Shown piece after piece: positions 51,675 to 62,398 of a DNA stretch of 64,000 bases. How positions within the stretch are numbered: position 1 is the stretch's first letter; every line of letters begins with the position of its first letter. The stretch is from an uncultured Bacteroidales bacterium (lineage in GTDB: Bacteria > Bacteroidota > Bacteroidia > Bacteroidales > Paludibacteraceae), in NCBI GenBank assembly GCA_902784425.1, contig CACZUS010000037.1, positions 1-64,000 on the forward strand, given 5' to 3'. Below the pieces are notes generated by a model. That model was not told the origin of the DNA, searched no databases, and saw only the letters and a program-made list of their open reading frames with translations. Both the position numbers and the translations under genes were made by a program.

Positions 51675-54600
51675 ATGCGTGATTTGATATCTATTCTTGA
51701 TAATCGAGCTGTACCTGAAACACTGGAACAAAAATTAAGTCTGCTCGCTCATGACATAATTAAGTTGGCGGATGAACATCAAAAGAGGGTGCTAAAAATA
51801 ATGCCGGAATTTGATCTACATGATGGTACACATCTAAAAAAGGTGGAGGAGAACATTGCATGTCTTTTAGGAGAAGATCATTTAGTTGAATTGTCATCTA
51901 TTGAGTTGTTTCTGCTTATTTCTGCCTCATATCTTCATGATATTGGTATGGCTCCGGCGGATTGGGAGTTGACACTAATGGGTATTACCGAAGGAACGGA
52001 TAAGCTGCGTATAAATCAGGATTCTGTCTGTAACGATGGTAAAAAAGTATATTCGATAAATGAGGCTAAAGATTTAATTTCCAAAAAGAATTCGAATATA
52101 TATGGAACCTTTGAACGCGTTTGTAATTGGCCTTTCTCACCTAATACCGAGGAAAAACTTGTTAGCGATTTAGCCGAATTGTTCGTTGAGTACCAAGAAT
52201 ATCGAAACGGTTTTATTGATCAAATAGAAGAAAGCAAAGACGATTCTGTTTTTAAAGATTTAAATGACTCTATTAGAACAAACTTTATACGCATTTGTCA
52301 TCCGCAAAAGTCTGCGGAATATATTATGAATTTAGAGAAAAAGTTTATTTCTGTTTTGGGAGATCAGTGGTCGACAAGACTTGTTTCAGACTTGGCAGAT
52401 GTGTGTTTTTGTCATGGTGAGGAGGTTGATGAAGTTCGCAAACGAAGGACTTGCGTAAAATATGTTGGAGATGAAACTGTTAATCTCCAATTTGTTGCAG
52501 AGATGCTAAGACTTGGGGACATCATTCATTATAGTTCGGATCGTGCTCCAATGGTACTGCAGGTTGCCATGAATTTTAAATCAAGTTATAGTAAACAGGA
52601 ATGGCAAACTAAGATTGGCTTGAACTATACTATAAATGACGGTGTTATCTCTTATATGGCCACCTGCCAAACACCAAATGATTATTATCACCTTCAAGAT
52701 TATTTAGATTGGGTCGATAATGAAATAAAGAATTACGATTTATTAAAAAAGAACTGGGAGAATAAATACAGGATTGAAATCCATGAAGTTGATCGAAACA
52801 ATGTTGACTATGATAAAAGAGTTTTCACTCCAGTAATAGGGCAGAAATTCTCATTGAGCCAAAGTAAAATCATAGATTTGCTGATGGGAGTCAACCTATA
52901 CAAGAACCCCTATTCCTGTATTAGGGAACTTTATCAAAATGCCCTTGATGCTTGCCGATGCCGAATTGATATAGCAAAAACCAAAAGCCAAGTCATAATA
53001 GGACAAATTGAGTTCGGAATAAAATCCGATAAAAATGATAAGATACTATATTGTAAGGATAATGGCTTGGGAATGAGTGAGTATATAATCGAGAATTATT
53101 TGCTTAAAATTGGGAATTCATTTTATAAGTCAGCAGATTTCTACCGAAAGAGATCTCAATGGGGATGCTCCTTCTCCCCAGTATCTCAGTTTGGCATAGG
53201 AATTTTGTCGTGTTTCATCATCGGAACAAAAATAGAAATAATTACACGTTCCTATGAAACAAATAAGTGTATATGTTGTTGTATCGAAGGTGCTCAAGAG
53301 CACTTTTATTATAGAAAAACAACTAAAGAAGACGAAGAATCATTGCCTGATAGTGGTACTATTGTAAAAGTTCTTCTCAAACCGAACAATGCGTTAGAAC
53401 TGAATAATAATACTATAAAAAAACTAGGGTTAGCACTACTCGATAACAATATCAATGATTTTAAAAGCTATTCTCAATATGATTATATCTATAAGTATTG
53501 GGGACACAATTTGTACAATTTGCTGAATACTTTTGTAAACCGTGTTCCTCAAAACATTGAATTGTCTGTGCGTTTTACCGACAATTCCATCCAACAAATT
53601 AGAAACAAACCATTTTCAATAGATATTGGTGATTTAGGGCTGGAAACTGAAGATAAACCATATATAGATAATATTATTGCTAGCCTTTATCTAAAGCGAT
53701 ACCGCGGTTCTTTGACAGATGTTCAAAAGTATCTTATTCAGTACCCCATCCATCTTCAAACGGAAAACATTGAGTTCAACACGTATGTTACAATGCCACT
53801 TCCTGGCATGCCAAGTTTTGAAGACGATACGTTTTTGTTCCGTTCCCTATATGCGCACGGTTCCGAGGTTTCGGTTGATGGCATCTCTATTGAAGACAAA
53901 TATACTAATGACGATGTATATCTTGGTAGACTTAAAAAAATGGGATGTTTGAATTATATTGGGGAACACCGCCCTGCTTTAAGTGTTGATCGCCGAGAGA
54001 TTATATCATATCCGCAGGATTATAATGCAGATTATAGGGATATTACCATTCAGGAAACTTATGAAACTGTGAAAATAGCGCGAGATCACATCAAAAAATA
54101 CAAATTAGAGAATGATTATAAGACCCAAAATCTAATTTGGAAGTATGTTTTTAATAGGTTAGGATGTGCTCAAATACTATTTGTCAACAAAATGGCAGAA
54201 ACAGAATTGGGAGATTTTATTTGGCCTTCGATAACCGCAATAGTAGGACAAGAAATAACCATAAGAGATTTGTTGTCATCAAATGAAATAACCTTAATGA
54301 ACTATGATCATAGTGCTTTGGACCTTTTTGGCAAAACCGTTATGATGGCATTGTTCTTAAATTCAAAAGAGATTAAGGTTATTGATGATAAACAAATCAC
54401 TATTATCAAGAAGGATTGTAACGAAATAATTCCTGAGTTTAATAGTGATACGAATTTTATGAGGTATCTTGTTCCGGCAGAAGAGAGCTCTGTGTTTGAG
54501 GAATATGATATTGTGTCAAATTTATATCCCATAGTCCCTACTAGATTAATAAATGGACTATGGCTTTCCGATAAGAAAACTCAGAATAGCAGAGCTGTGT

Positions 54601-55067
54601 TTGTTCATGCTATTGTGAATTGCTATAATGAGTTGTTCTTTCAAGATTCTCGTTTGGTAAATCCTTCTGTTGGACTGTATGGGGCAAAAAGCGATTTTTT
54701 TAATGAGCCTGACCACTATGTTCATGAATTCCAAACGTTGAAGAAAGATTTTCAATGTATGGATTTTGCTCCAAACTTCTGGAACACAAAAGAGGTTGTT
54801 CCTATTTTAGCATATATAGCCCCAGCCTCGTTAACAAATAAGGATATGGAGCTGTTGCTCAATTGTAAGGATACAGAACCTGATTATTACAAAGGTGTTA
54901 TTGAAGGCTGGACTGTTTTGATAACAAACATGAAAACAGAAAATGTCGTCGTAAAGCCAGGCAAAGTTTCACGCAATGAAATGGTATCTGCCTTAAGTGA
55001 CGATTTTTGGAAAACATATAAAGAATGGACTTTTAAATTCCTTGATGGGACGATAATGAGCAAGTAG
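51675..55067 (+). CDS. HD-domain / GHKL (Hsp90-like) ATPase fusion
   Basis: 1130 aa. HD phosphohydrolase-like part at about 1-310: HDGTH (49-53), LHDIGM (87-92) and FCHGEEVDE around 250. GHKL ATPase part from about 380: N-box ELYQNALDACR (418-428), DNGLGMS (462-468), QFGIGILS (505-512), and later HRPALSVDRREI as the conserved arginine-containing loop. Fusions of an HD and an Hsp90-like ATPase are seen in defence neighbourhoods but poorly characterised. Starts MRDLISIL 66 nt after rloB; may be the third gene of that operon or stand alone. Confidence 0.78.
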   Translation: MRDLISILDNRAVPETLEQKLSLLAHDIIKLADEHQKRVLKIMPEFDLHDGTHLKKVEENIACLLGEDHLVELSSIELFLLISASYLHDIGMAPADWELTLMGITEGTDKLRINQDSVCNDGKKVYSINEAKDLISKKNSNIYGTFERVCNWPFSPNTEEKLVSDLAELFVEYQEYRNGFIDQIEESKDDSVFKDLNDSIRTNFIRICHPQKSAEYIMNLEKKFISVLGDQWSTRLVSDLADVCFCHGEEVDEVRKRRTCVKYVGDETVNLQFVAEMLRLGDIIHYSSDRAPMVLQVAMNFKSSYSKQEWQTKIGLNYTINDGVISYMATCQTPNDYYHLQDYLDWVDNEIKNYDLLKKNWENKYRIEIHEVDRNNVDYDKRVFTPVIGQKFSLSQSKIIDLLMGVNLYKNPYSCIRELYQNALDACRCRIDIAKTKSQVIIGQIEFGIKSDKNDKILYCKDNGLGMSEYIIENYLLKIGNSFYKSADFYRKRSQWGCSFSPVSQFGIGILSCFIIGTKIEIITRSYETNKCICCCIEGAQEHFYYRKTTKEDEESLPDSGTIVKVLLKPNNALELNNNTIKKLGLALLDNNINDFKSYSQYDYIYKYWGHNLYNLLNTFVNRVPQNIELSVRFTDNSIQQIRNKPFSIDIGDLGLETEDKPYIDNIIASLYLKRYRGSLTDVQKYLIQYPIHLQTENIEFNTYVTMPLPGMPSFEDDTFLFRSLYAHGSEVSVDGISIEDKYTNDDVYLGRLKKMGCLNYIGEHRPALSVDRREIISYPQDYNADYRDITIQETYETVKIARDHIKKYKLENDYKTQNLIWKYVFNRLGCAQILFVNKMAETELGDFIWPSITAIVGQEITIRDLLSSNEITLMNYDHSALDLFGKTVMMALFLNSKEIKVIDDKQITIIKKDCNEIIPEFNSDTNFMRYLVPAEESSVFEEYDIVSNLYPIVPTRLINGLWLSDKKTQNSRAVFVHAIVNCYNELFFQDSRLVNPSVGLYGAKSDFFNEPDHYVHEFQTLKKDFQCMDFAPNFWNTKEVVPILAYIAPASLTNKDMELLLNCKDTEPDYYKGVIEGWTVLITNMKTENVVVKPGKVSRNEMVSALSDDFWKTYKEWTFKFLDGTIMSK

Positions 55068-55091
55068 GTGAAACTGATGAAAAACAATTTG

Positions 55092-55099
55092 TATATTTG
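55092..55099 (+). promoter_or_regulatory. -7 element before the DUF2971 operon
   Basis: TATATTTG matches TAnnTTTG, about 130 nt upstream of the ATG at 55230. No good -33 TTG at 19 bp. Suggests a separate transcript with a long 5' UTR for the three genes that follow. Confidence 0.4.
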
Positions 55100-55229
55100 C
55101 CGTGTTAACTCTTATGCGTAAAACAATTAAATATTATATATCTGTGACTTAAACTTTAGGACATTTAGTAATTACTGATGATTGTTACAATGATTCGATG
55201 ATTAGATGGAATAAATCTTTCAAATAAAT

Positions 55230-56309
55230 ATGGAAAGCGTATTTAATAATATTTTGGCAAAACCTTTACATACGTTAGCTGCAGATGAAATTGACACCAT
55301 AAAGGTAAATTCTATATCTTTTCCTGATGGCATATCTGGAAATCTTTGGGGGAAGGTGATAATGCGTGCCGTCAAGGAGGTAGAGCATATCGAAGGGAAA
55401 AAGGAAGCACTTAAACTCATTGATAAGGCATACGATGAGTTAGATAGGGTTTATCCTCAACTTTTTGACGAAAAGTCTGAATTGCTCAAGACATCATGCC
55501 TTTTCTTTATACAAGAGAATGACCAGAGAGAAGCACACAAGAAGATGGAACGGTATCTCTATAATGCTATAGCACAAGTTCACTTCCAGGCAATTAATGA
55601 AAAGATGCCGTACTATAGTTTTAGAGGTTTTTCTAAATATTCTCTTGAAGATATTGAAAACGAGACTATTAGTTTGGCTCATCCTAGAGAATTTAATGAC
55701 CCATTGGATACAATTTTAGTTTATTGGTTGAATGAAGAAGTCAAAAAAGAACATGCAGATGAATGGCAACTACGTTATAGGTTACTGATGAAAAAAGTAT
55801 CTGAACACATCAAGATACGATGTCTGATTGCTGGAAATAGTGAACTTGGACATGAAGTACCGATAGAGGATATAAATGTCTTGATGTGGTCGCATTATGC
55901 AGATAGCCATAAGGGTTTCTGTGTAAAATACTTATTTGATAGTGACATTTTTGACATTACTAAACACGTTAAAAGAGATAAAATAATGCTGGTAGACAAG
56001 ATTAAATATTCGGAAACTATCAATATTAGCGATGAACCATCTATTAGAATGGCACTTCTTGAGAAAAGCGATTTCTGGAAATATGAAAATGAAATGAGAC
56101 TAATATCCTACGATTGTAGTGGCGAGGATAAAGAATTTCCGGTTATTGAATGTAAAGGTATGGCCAAGGCCATCTATCTTGGTGTTAAGTGTTCGGATGA
56201 AAACCGTCGTTTAATGGAGAAGGCAATAGGAGATAAAAATATTCCTCTTTATCAGATGTCTGTTGACGAAGGAAAATTGACAAGATTCAAGAAAACTTTA
56301 ATAGGATAA
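55230..56309 (+). CDS. DUF2971 protein
   Basis: 359 aa. The C-terminal two thirds match DUF2971: YYSFRGFSKYSLEDIENETISLAHPREFNDPLD (about 130-162), NVLMWSHYADSHKGFCVKY (about 215-233) and KYENEMRLISY. The first 125 residues are helical and extra to the usual domain. DUF2971 has no proven activity but recurs in defence islands. Stop is 3 nt before the next gene, so they are tightly coupled. Confidence 0.75.
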   Translation: MESVFNNILAKPLHTLAADEIDTIKVNSISFPDGISGNLWGKVIMRAVKEVEHIEGKKEALKLIDKAYDELDRVYPQLFDEKSELLKTSCLFFIQENDQREAHKKMERYLYNAIAQVHFQAINEKMPYYSFRGFSKYSLEDIENETISLAHPREFNDPLDTILVYWLNEEVKKEHADEWQLRYRLLMKKVSEHIKIRCLIAGNSELGHEVPIEDINVLMWSHYADSHKGFCVKYLFDSDIFDITKHVKRDKIMLVDKIKYSETINISDEPSIRMALLEKSDFWKYENEMRLISYDCSGEDKEFPVIECKGMAKAIYLGVKCSDENRRLMEKAIGDKNIPLYQMSVDEGKLTRFKKTLIG

Positions 56310-56312
56310 ATT

Positions 56313-58568
56313 ATGATACGCAATAATATTACACAGATGGAGCTACTCAATGCAGTTATCTGCTATGAAAAAGAAATGCGGCATTCAGAGTATGTTGGAG
56401 AAACGGAAGAAAAGTATATTTACCGATTTAAGGCAGGACGGAGAGACAAATTGGTTGTCGTGTTGTCCATTGATCTGTTCCAGAGCAGGTTGGAAGCGTT
56501 GGTTAATGATGTGGGGAAGATGGTTTTGGCAGATGTGTCCCTTTCGGATAATATTGACTTTTACACAATAAGTATCATAACGGAAAAAAAAGGTGAGGAG
56601 TTAGATCTTCCATTGAGACAACAAGGATTGTCGGTTTCTTTTTTTGATAGATTAAAAATGGAGAATACCGACCAGTTTAGTAGTCTTTTAGAGTTTGTTC
56701 AAGAAGAAACCACTGAAACAGAAGTGGATCCTGCGTTTTATGATTATTTGGCGATGAGTAATGATTCGTCTGATATCAAGAATAGTTTCTTTTATTCGCT
56801 TCTTTTAATGGAGGTTTATCAACATCAACCAATAACCGAAAATGATTTATGTGATATTTGTGAGAATAAATACAATCGTAGTCAACCGGATATAAAAATA
56901 GCATTGCGTAGTTTAAGAAAAAAGGGCCGAATCACGCCTTTAAAAAAAGGAGGTGTGTTCTTTTTAACAGAAGATGAACAACGTAGTCTTGAGGCAGCTA
57001 TAAAAGAGGCAAGGTCTGAGGAGGCAAGATTCAAGGAAGGCCTTGGACAAATTACTGGCAAGTATGGTTTTCAAGATGTATCTCCGTTTTTTGAAAAGTT
57101 AAAAGCTGAGTACCTTGCAAAATACACATTGTTTTCGAAAGAAGAAGACGAAAGTGAAGTAGCGGAGAAAAAAACAGGGACAAAAAGTAGTAATTGGGAT
57201 GAATTGCTTAAAGGAATCAGTGACGAAAACAAGAAGAATCTGTTAGAAGAATTACAAATTCTATGTACTAACAACGATTATATGGATCAGTATGGTTTGA
57301 TAAATTCTTTCCTTGAACTTTTCCGTTCTGATCGTTACGAAGGATATATAAGTCAAAAAGAAAACATTATTTATCTTGATACACCTGTTGTAGCATACTT
57401 CATTTGTTCAAAAAGTACTTTTCAAGATGATTATGAAGTGGAATGGGATGACCCGGAATTTATAAGTGCCAACGATTTGTTTGGGTATTGTGAAGAACAA
57501 AAAGATTGTCATTTTATAGTACCTCACGATTATGTGCAAGAAACGATAGGGGAGTTGAAAAAAGCACTTCAGTTTAATTGGTTTAATCAATTTGAAAATT
57601 TGCCAATACCAATCGAGACAGCAAACGTGTTTTATAACTATTATCAGGAAGTGAAAAAGAGAAAGAGATTCTATATCGATGAGACAGAAGAATTCACTTT
57701 CGATGATTTTGTTAGTGAATTGGGTTTTAGCGAAATTAATCCAGAAGCCGTAGGGTTTTTCTCAAAGAATATGGGCTATTTAAGGTTCTTCTTAAATAGA
57801 CTTGGATGCTCTGCTTTGGATAAAGTGGATGTTAATCATGGTGTATTTGATGAGGTGAAAATGGATTATGTATGGTATCTTCAGGATAAAGAAAAAGACA
57901 AGTCCGAGTTGGCCATAAATGCAGATGTCCGTCAAGCGCTTCATATCACTGATAAAGCGAAATCATCAGAAGAACATGGATGTGAATACTATCTGGTAAG
58001 TTGGGATAACACATTGTACCAACCTCGAAACAAAGCAAAGGAGTTAATGGAAATTGCGGGAAGAAGTTATAATATATACAAACCAGGTGAATTAGCTGAA
58101 AAATTAGCGTTTAGGAGCTTCCGGATAAGTAAAGACAGCGTGAGCAATGAAGTGTTTGCGTATGCCAATAGTACATTTAATGTGAAAGACAAGATCCGCA
58201 GCTTATATGACAATGTGCTGAATCCATATTTTGCATCGTTTGGCAAATCCAACTCAGCACTAGTATTAGAGGTTCTAAAAATGCAAAAAGCGAGCATGGA
58301 AGGGGGAGAAGATAAGACTATTAGTGGTGACAAGACGGCATTAGAAAACATTTTTATTTCAATTATTTCAGAATTGCCAAAACATAATTGTTCCACTCAA
58401 AACCTTAAAGACTATCTTAATGATAGTGAGAATAATGGAATTATCATACCACTATTCAATAAAGCTTTTGAAGATTATAAGAAAGGTATACGCGTATCGA
58501 TAGCCAAAACGGTGTGTGAGAAAGTGAAACAGTATGTCAGCAAAGATGACAAAGAAATCATATTATAA
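56313..58568 (+). CDS. Large protein with winged helix and PIN-like region
   Basis: 751 aa, not recognised as a named family. Around 170-230 is a winged-helix-like part (ENDLCDICENKYNRSQPDIKIALRSLRKKGRITPLKKGGVFFLTEDE). The second half has a PIN-like arrangement of acids: IIYLDTPVVAYFI (D356), VPHDYVQETIGEL (E near 412) and EYYLVSWDNTLY (D565), spaced as in PIN nucleases with insertions. So a toxin-type ribonuclease is a reasonable but unproven guess. Middle gene of a three-gene operon with DUF2971 and TIR-STAND. Confidence 0.55.
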   Translation: MIRNNITQMELLNAVICYEKEMRHSEYVGETEEKYIYRFKAGRRDKLVVVLSIDLFQSRLEALVNDVGKMVLADVSLSDNIDFYTISIITEKKGEELDLPLRQQGLSVSFFDRLKMENTDQFSSLLEFVQEETTETEVDPAFYDYLAMSNDSSDIKNSFFYSLLLMEVYQHQPITENDLCDICENKYNRSQPDIKIALRSLRKKGRITPLKKGGVFFLTEDEQRSLEAAIKEARSEEARFKEGLGQITGKYGFQDVSPFFEKLKAEYLAKYTLFSKEEDESEVAEKKTGTKSSNWDELLKGISDENKKNLLEELQILCTNNDYMDQYGLINSFLELFRSDRYEGYISQKENIIYLDTPVVAYFICSKSTFQDDYEVEWDDPEFISANDLFGYCEEQKDCHFIVPHDYVQETIGELKKALQFNWFNQFENLPIPIETANVFYNYYQEVKKRKRFYIDETEEFTFDDFVSELGFSEINPEAVGFFSKNMGYLRFFLNRLGCSALDKVDVNHGVFDEVKMDYVWYLQDKEKDKSELAINADVRQALHITDKAKSSEEHGCEYYLVSWDNTLYQPRNKAKELMEIAGRSYNIYKPGELAEKLAFRSFRISKDSVSNEVFAYANSTFNVKDKIRSLYDNVLNPYFASFGKSNSALVLEVLKMQKASMEGGEDKTISGDKTALENIFISIISELPKHNCSTQNLKDYLNDSENNGIIIPLFNKAFEDYKKGIRVSIAKTVCEKVKQYVSKDDKEIIL

Positions 58569-58617
58569 AGGAAAATAAATTTGGAGGTAATAATTCTGCG
58601 ATAATACTCTAAAAGAT

Positions 58618-61600
58618 ATGGATATATGCATTTTTTATAGCTGGCAAAGCGACTATGAAGATGACTGCAAACAGTTTATTGGATCATCGCTAGAGACTGC
58701 TGTAGATGAATTGAATAAAGAGCAAAAAGAATATGAGTACTATATTGTTCGTGGAGGTGGTGGATTAGTGGGGTCACAGGAAATAAACGAACAAATTGAT
58801 AATGCATTGAGATACGAAGCATGCATTGTGGTTTCTGATTATACCCATGTTGGACCACTTCCTGAAAAAGACAAAGAAGGGGGATATATAAAAAGAAGGG
58901 CTTTACCTAATCCTAACGTAATTGATGAGACAGCAAGGGCAAAAGAAAGAGTTGGAACTAAACAAATTATTAAAGTAAATAATACTTACTACGGGAACTA
59001 CAGGACTAACATAAGCATGTACTTTGACGTACAAAATGAGCGATTTCCTTTGGCTTACTATTATCATAAGACAGATAATAATGAGAATAGACGAAATAAA
59101 GTTTTTGATTATCTAACTAGATCGCTAAAGGAATCAATTGTACAATGTACTGAAGAATTTCTTAAAAATCAAAAAGTTAGATTTAGCCCGCTCGTTCCTT
59201 TAATGAACATCTACACTGATAAGATGTTCAAAGCCCCTTTCCTTTCTGCTGAAAAATTCAAAGAAATACAAATAAAAATCAAGGAAGGCAAATCTTTCAG
59301 ATTACTTGCATTGCCAGGGATAGGAAAAACAAGAATGGTTTGCGAGGCTTTTCGTGGCGTTGACATGAACCTGTATTACTGTGATTGCAAAAACAAAAAT
59401 ATCGGGGCTATCATCGAGGCAATTGGGAAATTGCTTGAAAACACAAAAGAAAAACAGATACTGGTTATTGACAATTGTGATCAAACGGCACACGCCGCTT
59501 TCTTGCAAGAGATACAAAACCATTATACAGAATGCCAACTCATCACCCTGTACTATAATGTCAGAGAGATAGATGATACCGACATCGAAGTTGTTAGAAT
59601 AACCCCAAAAGAAACTCCTGATGTTGTAAAATTCCTTCTTGATAATGTAAAAGATCTTCCTGAATCTGATAAAGAAGCTATTACAGAAATAGCAGGTGGA
59701 TTTCCACTGATGGTTAATTTGCTTATTGATCAGTATAGGATAATGGGAAAAATTGCAAGCATTAGCCAAGCAGAACTGTTTAACAGAATGCTAAATATCA
59801 ATGAACAGAATGCTGATGATTTGGAAAAGAAAAAGGTGATGACTGCTTTTTCAATCTTTAAGTATATTGGCTTGTATGGTTCTCATGAAAGGCAAGGAAA
59901 ATTCATCGCTAACAATCAGATTATTACTCCATTACTTGAAAAAGACGAAGAACAACGATTTACACGTTTTCTGAATGTATATGCAGAGTTTTCAAGAGGT
60001 GATTTGTTGGATCGAGAAGGAAACATGGTTTTAATGCGTCCTGTGCCATTAGCTATATATTTGGCGAAGAAATGGTACCAGATTCAAACGGTAGAAACAA
60101 TATCAATGCTGATTGGACAAATTAATGCATTACAAGATGAAATCACAAAAACTAGTCTTATTGATAGTTTGTCCAGAAGAATAACATTATTAGCTGACGT
60201 ACCATTGGCTCAAGAACTTGTTGGAGCTTTGCTTAATCCCAAGAATAGCCCTTTTCTAACTGAGGAAGTCGTCCTTTCTTCTTTGGGTTCACGCCTCTTC
60301 CTCGCATTTTCGGAAGTGAACCCAGAAGTGTGTGCCTTTGCTCTTCATCGAATGATAGAAACAAAAAATGATGAAGAAATCAGGGCGTTGGAACCTGCCC
60401 GTAGAAACTTGGCTTGGGCGTTGGATCATTTGGCTTTTGATAAAAGAAGTTTCAGATGGGCTATGTTGACATTAGCGCGTTTCTCTTTAGTGGAAACTGA
60501 AGACCAGTTTGCTAATAATACAACGGGGTTGTTTGTTGACAGATTTCCAATCTTACTACCTGGAACAGAGGTTGATTTGATGACGAGAATAGAACTAGTT
60601 AAAGAGCTTTGCAAAGATAGCAAGTATCATAAACTTGTGAAGAAGTCGCTTCATAGAGCTTTGAGTACGAGCCATTTTCAACGTACTGGCGGTGCAGAAA
60701 AACAAGGTACAAAAAAATTGAAGGATTATATACCCACTTTTCACGAGGTGTCGATATATTACAATGCCAGTTTGGATATGCTTCTCGAACTTGCTGAAAC
60801 GCAACAGGATATTGATGATATAGCTAAAACGTTAGCTAATAATGCTCATGGTTACTATACGCAAGGAGAACCGGATTTCTTGTTTAGAGGACTTGAAATA
60901 ATCGCCCCAAAAAAGAACTATGTTTGGGAAGAGATGAAGGTATCTCTTTCTTATCTCATTGATTATAATGCTCGCAAGGGGGCAAAATATAGGTTAGATG
61001 AAATCGAGGACTGGAAGCAAAAGCTTACAAAAGAAGATTATGTTTATAAATTGCTTCATTTGGGCAATGATATAATGCGTCGCCACAATTCCAGTTATCA
61101 GGATAACATCAAGGTAGTACATGAAGAATATGGCCGTATGGCCAAAGAATTGATAGATCAACAATTATATAAAGACCCTATTATTATTTCTGGCATTCTC
61201 CAAGGTGAGTGTTTCTATTATAATGAGTATGGTTTCACACTATCTTCATATGCTAAAGAGATCGGTGTGCAAAAAGAACTTCTTGACATTCTACTTAATC
61301 AAGTTTTATATCAAGAGGTGTCAAGGAATGGAGAAAACCTTTTGCTTTACTTCATGATGAATATTGAAGATAAAGACCTTTTGGAACGTATCTATGAGGC
61401 CACCTATAAATCAGAGAAGAAAAGGCTATTGCCTGCAATGTATGCAATAAAGAATGAGGAAGAGGATAAGCTTGCGCAATTGTTTGGGTTACTTGATAAT
61501 GATGAAATATGCATCAAAGATTTTTCTGGATATTTCAATTATCATACGTTGAATAATTATGATGTGAAATATGTAGCTGGACGCTTGCTTGATTATGGAG

Positions 61601-62238
61601 CAGAGGGTGCGGGGTATTTAGTTAAGCATCGTGATGAAGAGATGGCTCTACATATTCAGGATTTGCAAGAAAAGAGTTTTGATAAAACCCATTATTCAAG
61701 AGGTGATTATTATTTAGGTCAGTTATATAGGAAAGTGTTTAGAAGTTACCCTGAACTTCTGAAGCCTAGACTTTTTAAACTTCTTGAAGACAAGAGAGAA
61801 CGTCATTCATGGATAGATTTATTGAGTACAGGATATCCACAAGAAAAAGGAGAGGAAGATCCCATGTATATGCTAATCCCTATTGACGAGTGGTTCGTAT
61901 GGTTAGAAAAAGCCTCAGCAAATGACAGGGCTTATGCTTTGGCAATGATGTTTAACTACTCAACAGGGGCGGAGGCAAGTCCTGAAATGTTGAGGTTGTT
62001 GGATGGTTACTGGTGCGATGAAGTTCGGGATGCTATAAGCTGTCGTTTCCATTCTTATAGCTGGACTGGAACAGGCATCCCTCTTTTCAAAGAAAGGATT
62101 GCAATTTGTAAAGATTTCGTGTCAAAACTAACCAATTTAGAAGCCAAAGAATGGTTTAAAAAAGATATTGGCTATTGGGAAAAGGAAATTGAAGAAGAGC
62201 TCCTAAAAAATGCACATGAGAGAGCAATATATGATTAA
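58618..62238 (+). CDS. TIR-like STAND NTPase (bacterial NLR-like)
   Basis: 1206 aa. N-terminal TIR-like domain (about 1-145): ICIFYSWQSD, GSQEINEQIDNALRYEACIVVSDYT and NPNVIDETARAKERVG, with a glutamate in the last motif as possible catalytic residue. STAND NTPase core: Walker A ALPGIGKT at 231-238 and Walker B ILVIDNCD at 281-288, then ITEIAGGFPLMVNLL (GxP motif). The remaining 750 residues are helical-repeat-like and would act as sensor. Such proteins recognise phage components and then degrade NAD or a similar nucleotide. 49 nt after the PIN-like gene. Confidence 0.78.
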   Translation: MDICIFYSWQSDYEDDCKQFIGSSLETAVDELNKEQKEYEYYIVRGGGGLVGSQEINEQIDNALRYEACIVVSDYTHVGPLPEKDKEGGYIKRRALPNPNVIDETARAKERVGTKQIIKVNNTYYGNYRTNISMYFDVQNERFPLAYYYHKTDNNENRRNKVFDYLTRSLKESIVQCTEEFLKNQKVRFSPLVPLMNIYTDKMFKAPFLSAEKFKEIQIKIKEGKSFRLLALPGIGKTRMVCEAFRGVDMNLYYCDCKNKNIGAIIEAIGKLLENTKEKQILVIDNCDQTAHAAFLQEIQNHYTECQLITLYYNVREIDDTDIEVVRITPKETPDVVKFLLDNVKDLPESDKEAITEIAGGFPLMVNLLIDQYRIMGKIASISQAELFNRMLNINEQNADDLEKKKVMTAFSIFKYIGLYGSHERQGKFIANNQIITPLLEKDEEQRFTRFLNVYAEFSRGDLLDREGNMVLMRPVPLAIYLAKKWYQIQTVETISMLIGQINALQDEITKTSLIDSLSRRITLLADVPLAQELVGALLNPKNSPFLTEEVVLSSLGSRLFLAFSEVNPEVCAFALHRMIETKNDEEIRALEPARRNLAWALDHLAFDKRSFRWAMLTLARFSLVETEDQFANNTTGLFVDRFPILLPGTEVDLMTRIELVKELCKDSKYHKLVKKSLHRALSTSHFQRTGGAEKQGTKKLKDYIPTFHEVSIYYNASLDMLLELAETQQDIDDIAKTLANNAHGYYTQGEPDFLFRGLEIIAPKKNYVWEEMKVSLSYLIDYNARKGAKYRLDEIEDWKQKLTKEDYVYKLLHLGNDIMRRHNSSYQDNIKVVHEEYGRMAKELIDQQLYKDPIIISGILQGECFYYNEYGFTLSSYAKEIGVQKELLDILLNQVLYQEVSRNGENLLLYFMMNIEDKDLLERIYEATYKSEKKRLLPAMYAIKNEEEDKLAQLFGLLDNDEICIKDFSGYFNYHTLNNYDVKYVAGRLLDYGAEGAGYLVKHRDEEMALHIQDLQEKSFDKTHYSRGDYYLGQLYRKVFRSYPELLKPRLFKLLEDKRERHSWIDLLSTGYPQEKGEEDPMYMLIPIDEWFVWLEKASANDRAYALAMMFNYSTGAEASPEMLRLLDGYWCDEVRDAISCRFHSYSWTGTGIPLFKERIAICKDFVSKLTNLEAKEWFKKDIGYWEKEIEEELLKNAHERAIYD

Positions 62239-62292
62239 ACATATAGTATCTCATTCCCATGCTAAACTTTATAGCAATGCTGGTTCAAATAA

Positions 62293-62318
62293 TTGGCAAT
62301 AATGTCAGATATTGCCAA
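62293..62318. terminator. Hairpin after the STAND gene
   Basis: TTGGCAATA (62293-62301) and TATTGCCAA (62310-62318) form a perfect 9-bp stem with an 8-nt loop. Only short A/T tracts flank it. Possible end of the defence operon transcript. Confidence 0.4.
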
Positions 62319-62398
62319 AAATTTGCGATGCGGATTGGCTGTTAATGGTTTAAACTGAAAAGGTGGGGTGATTTAACTCTGAAGGCGAACTATCAGGG

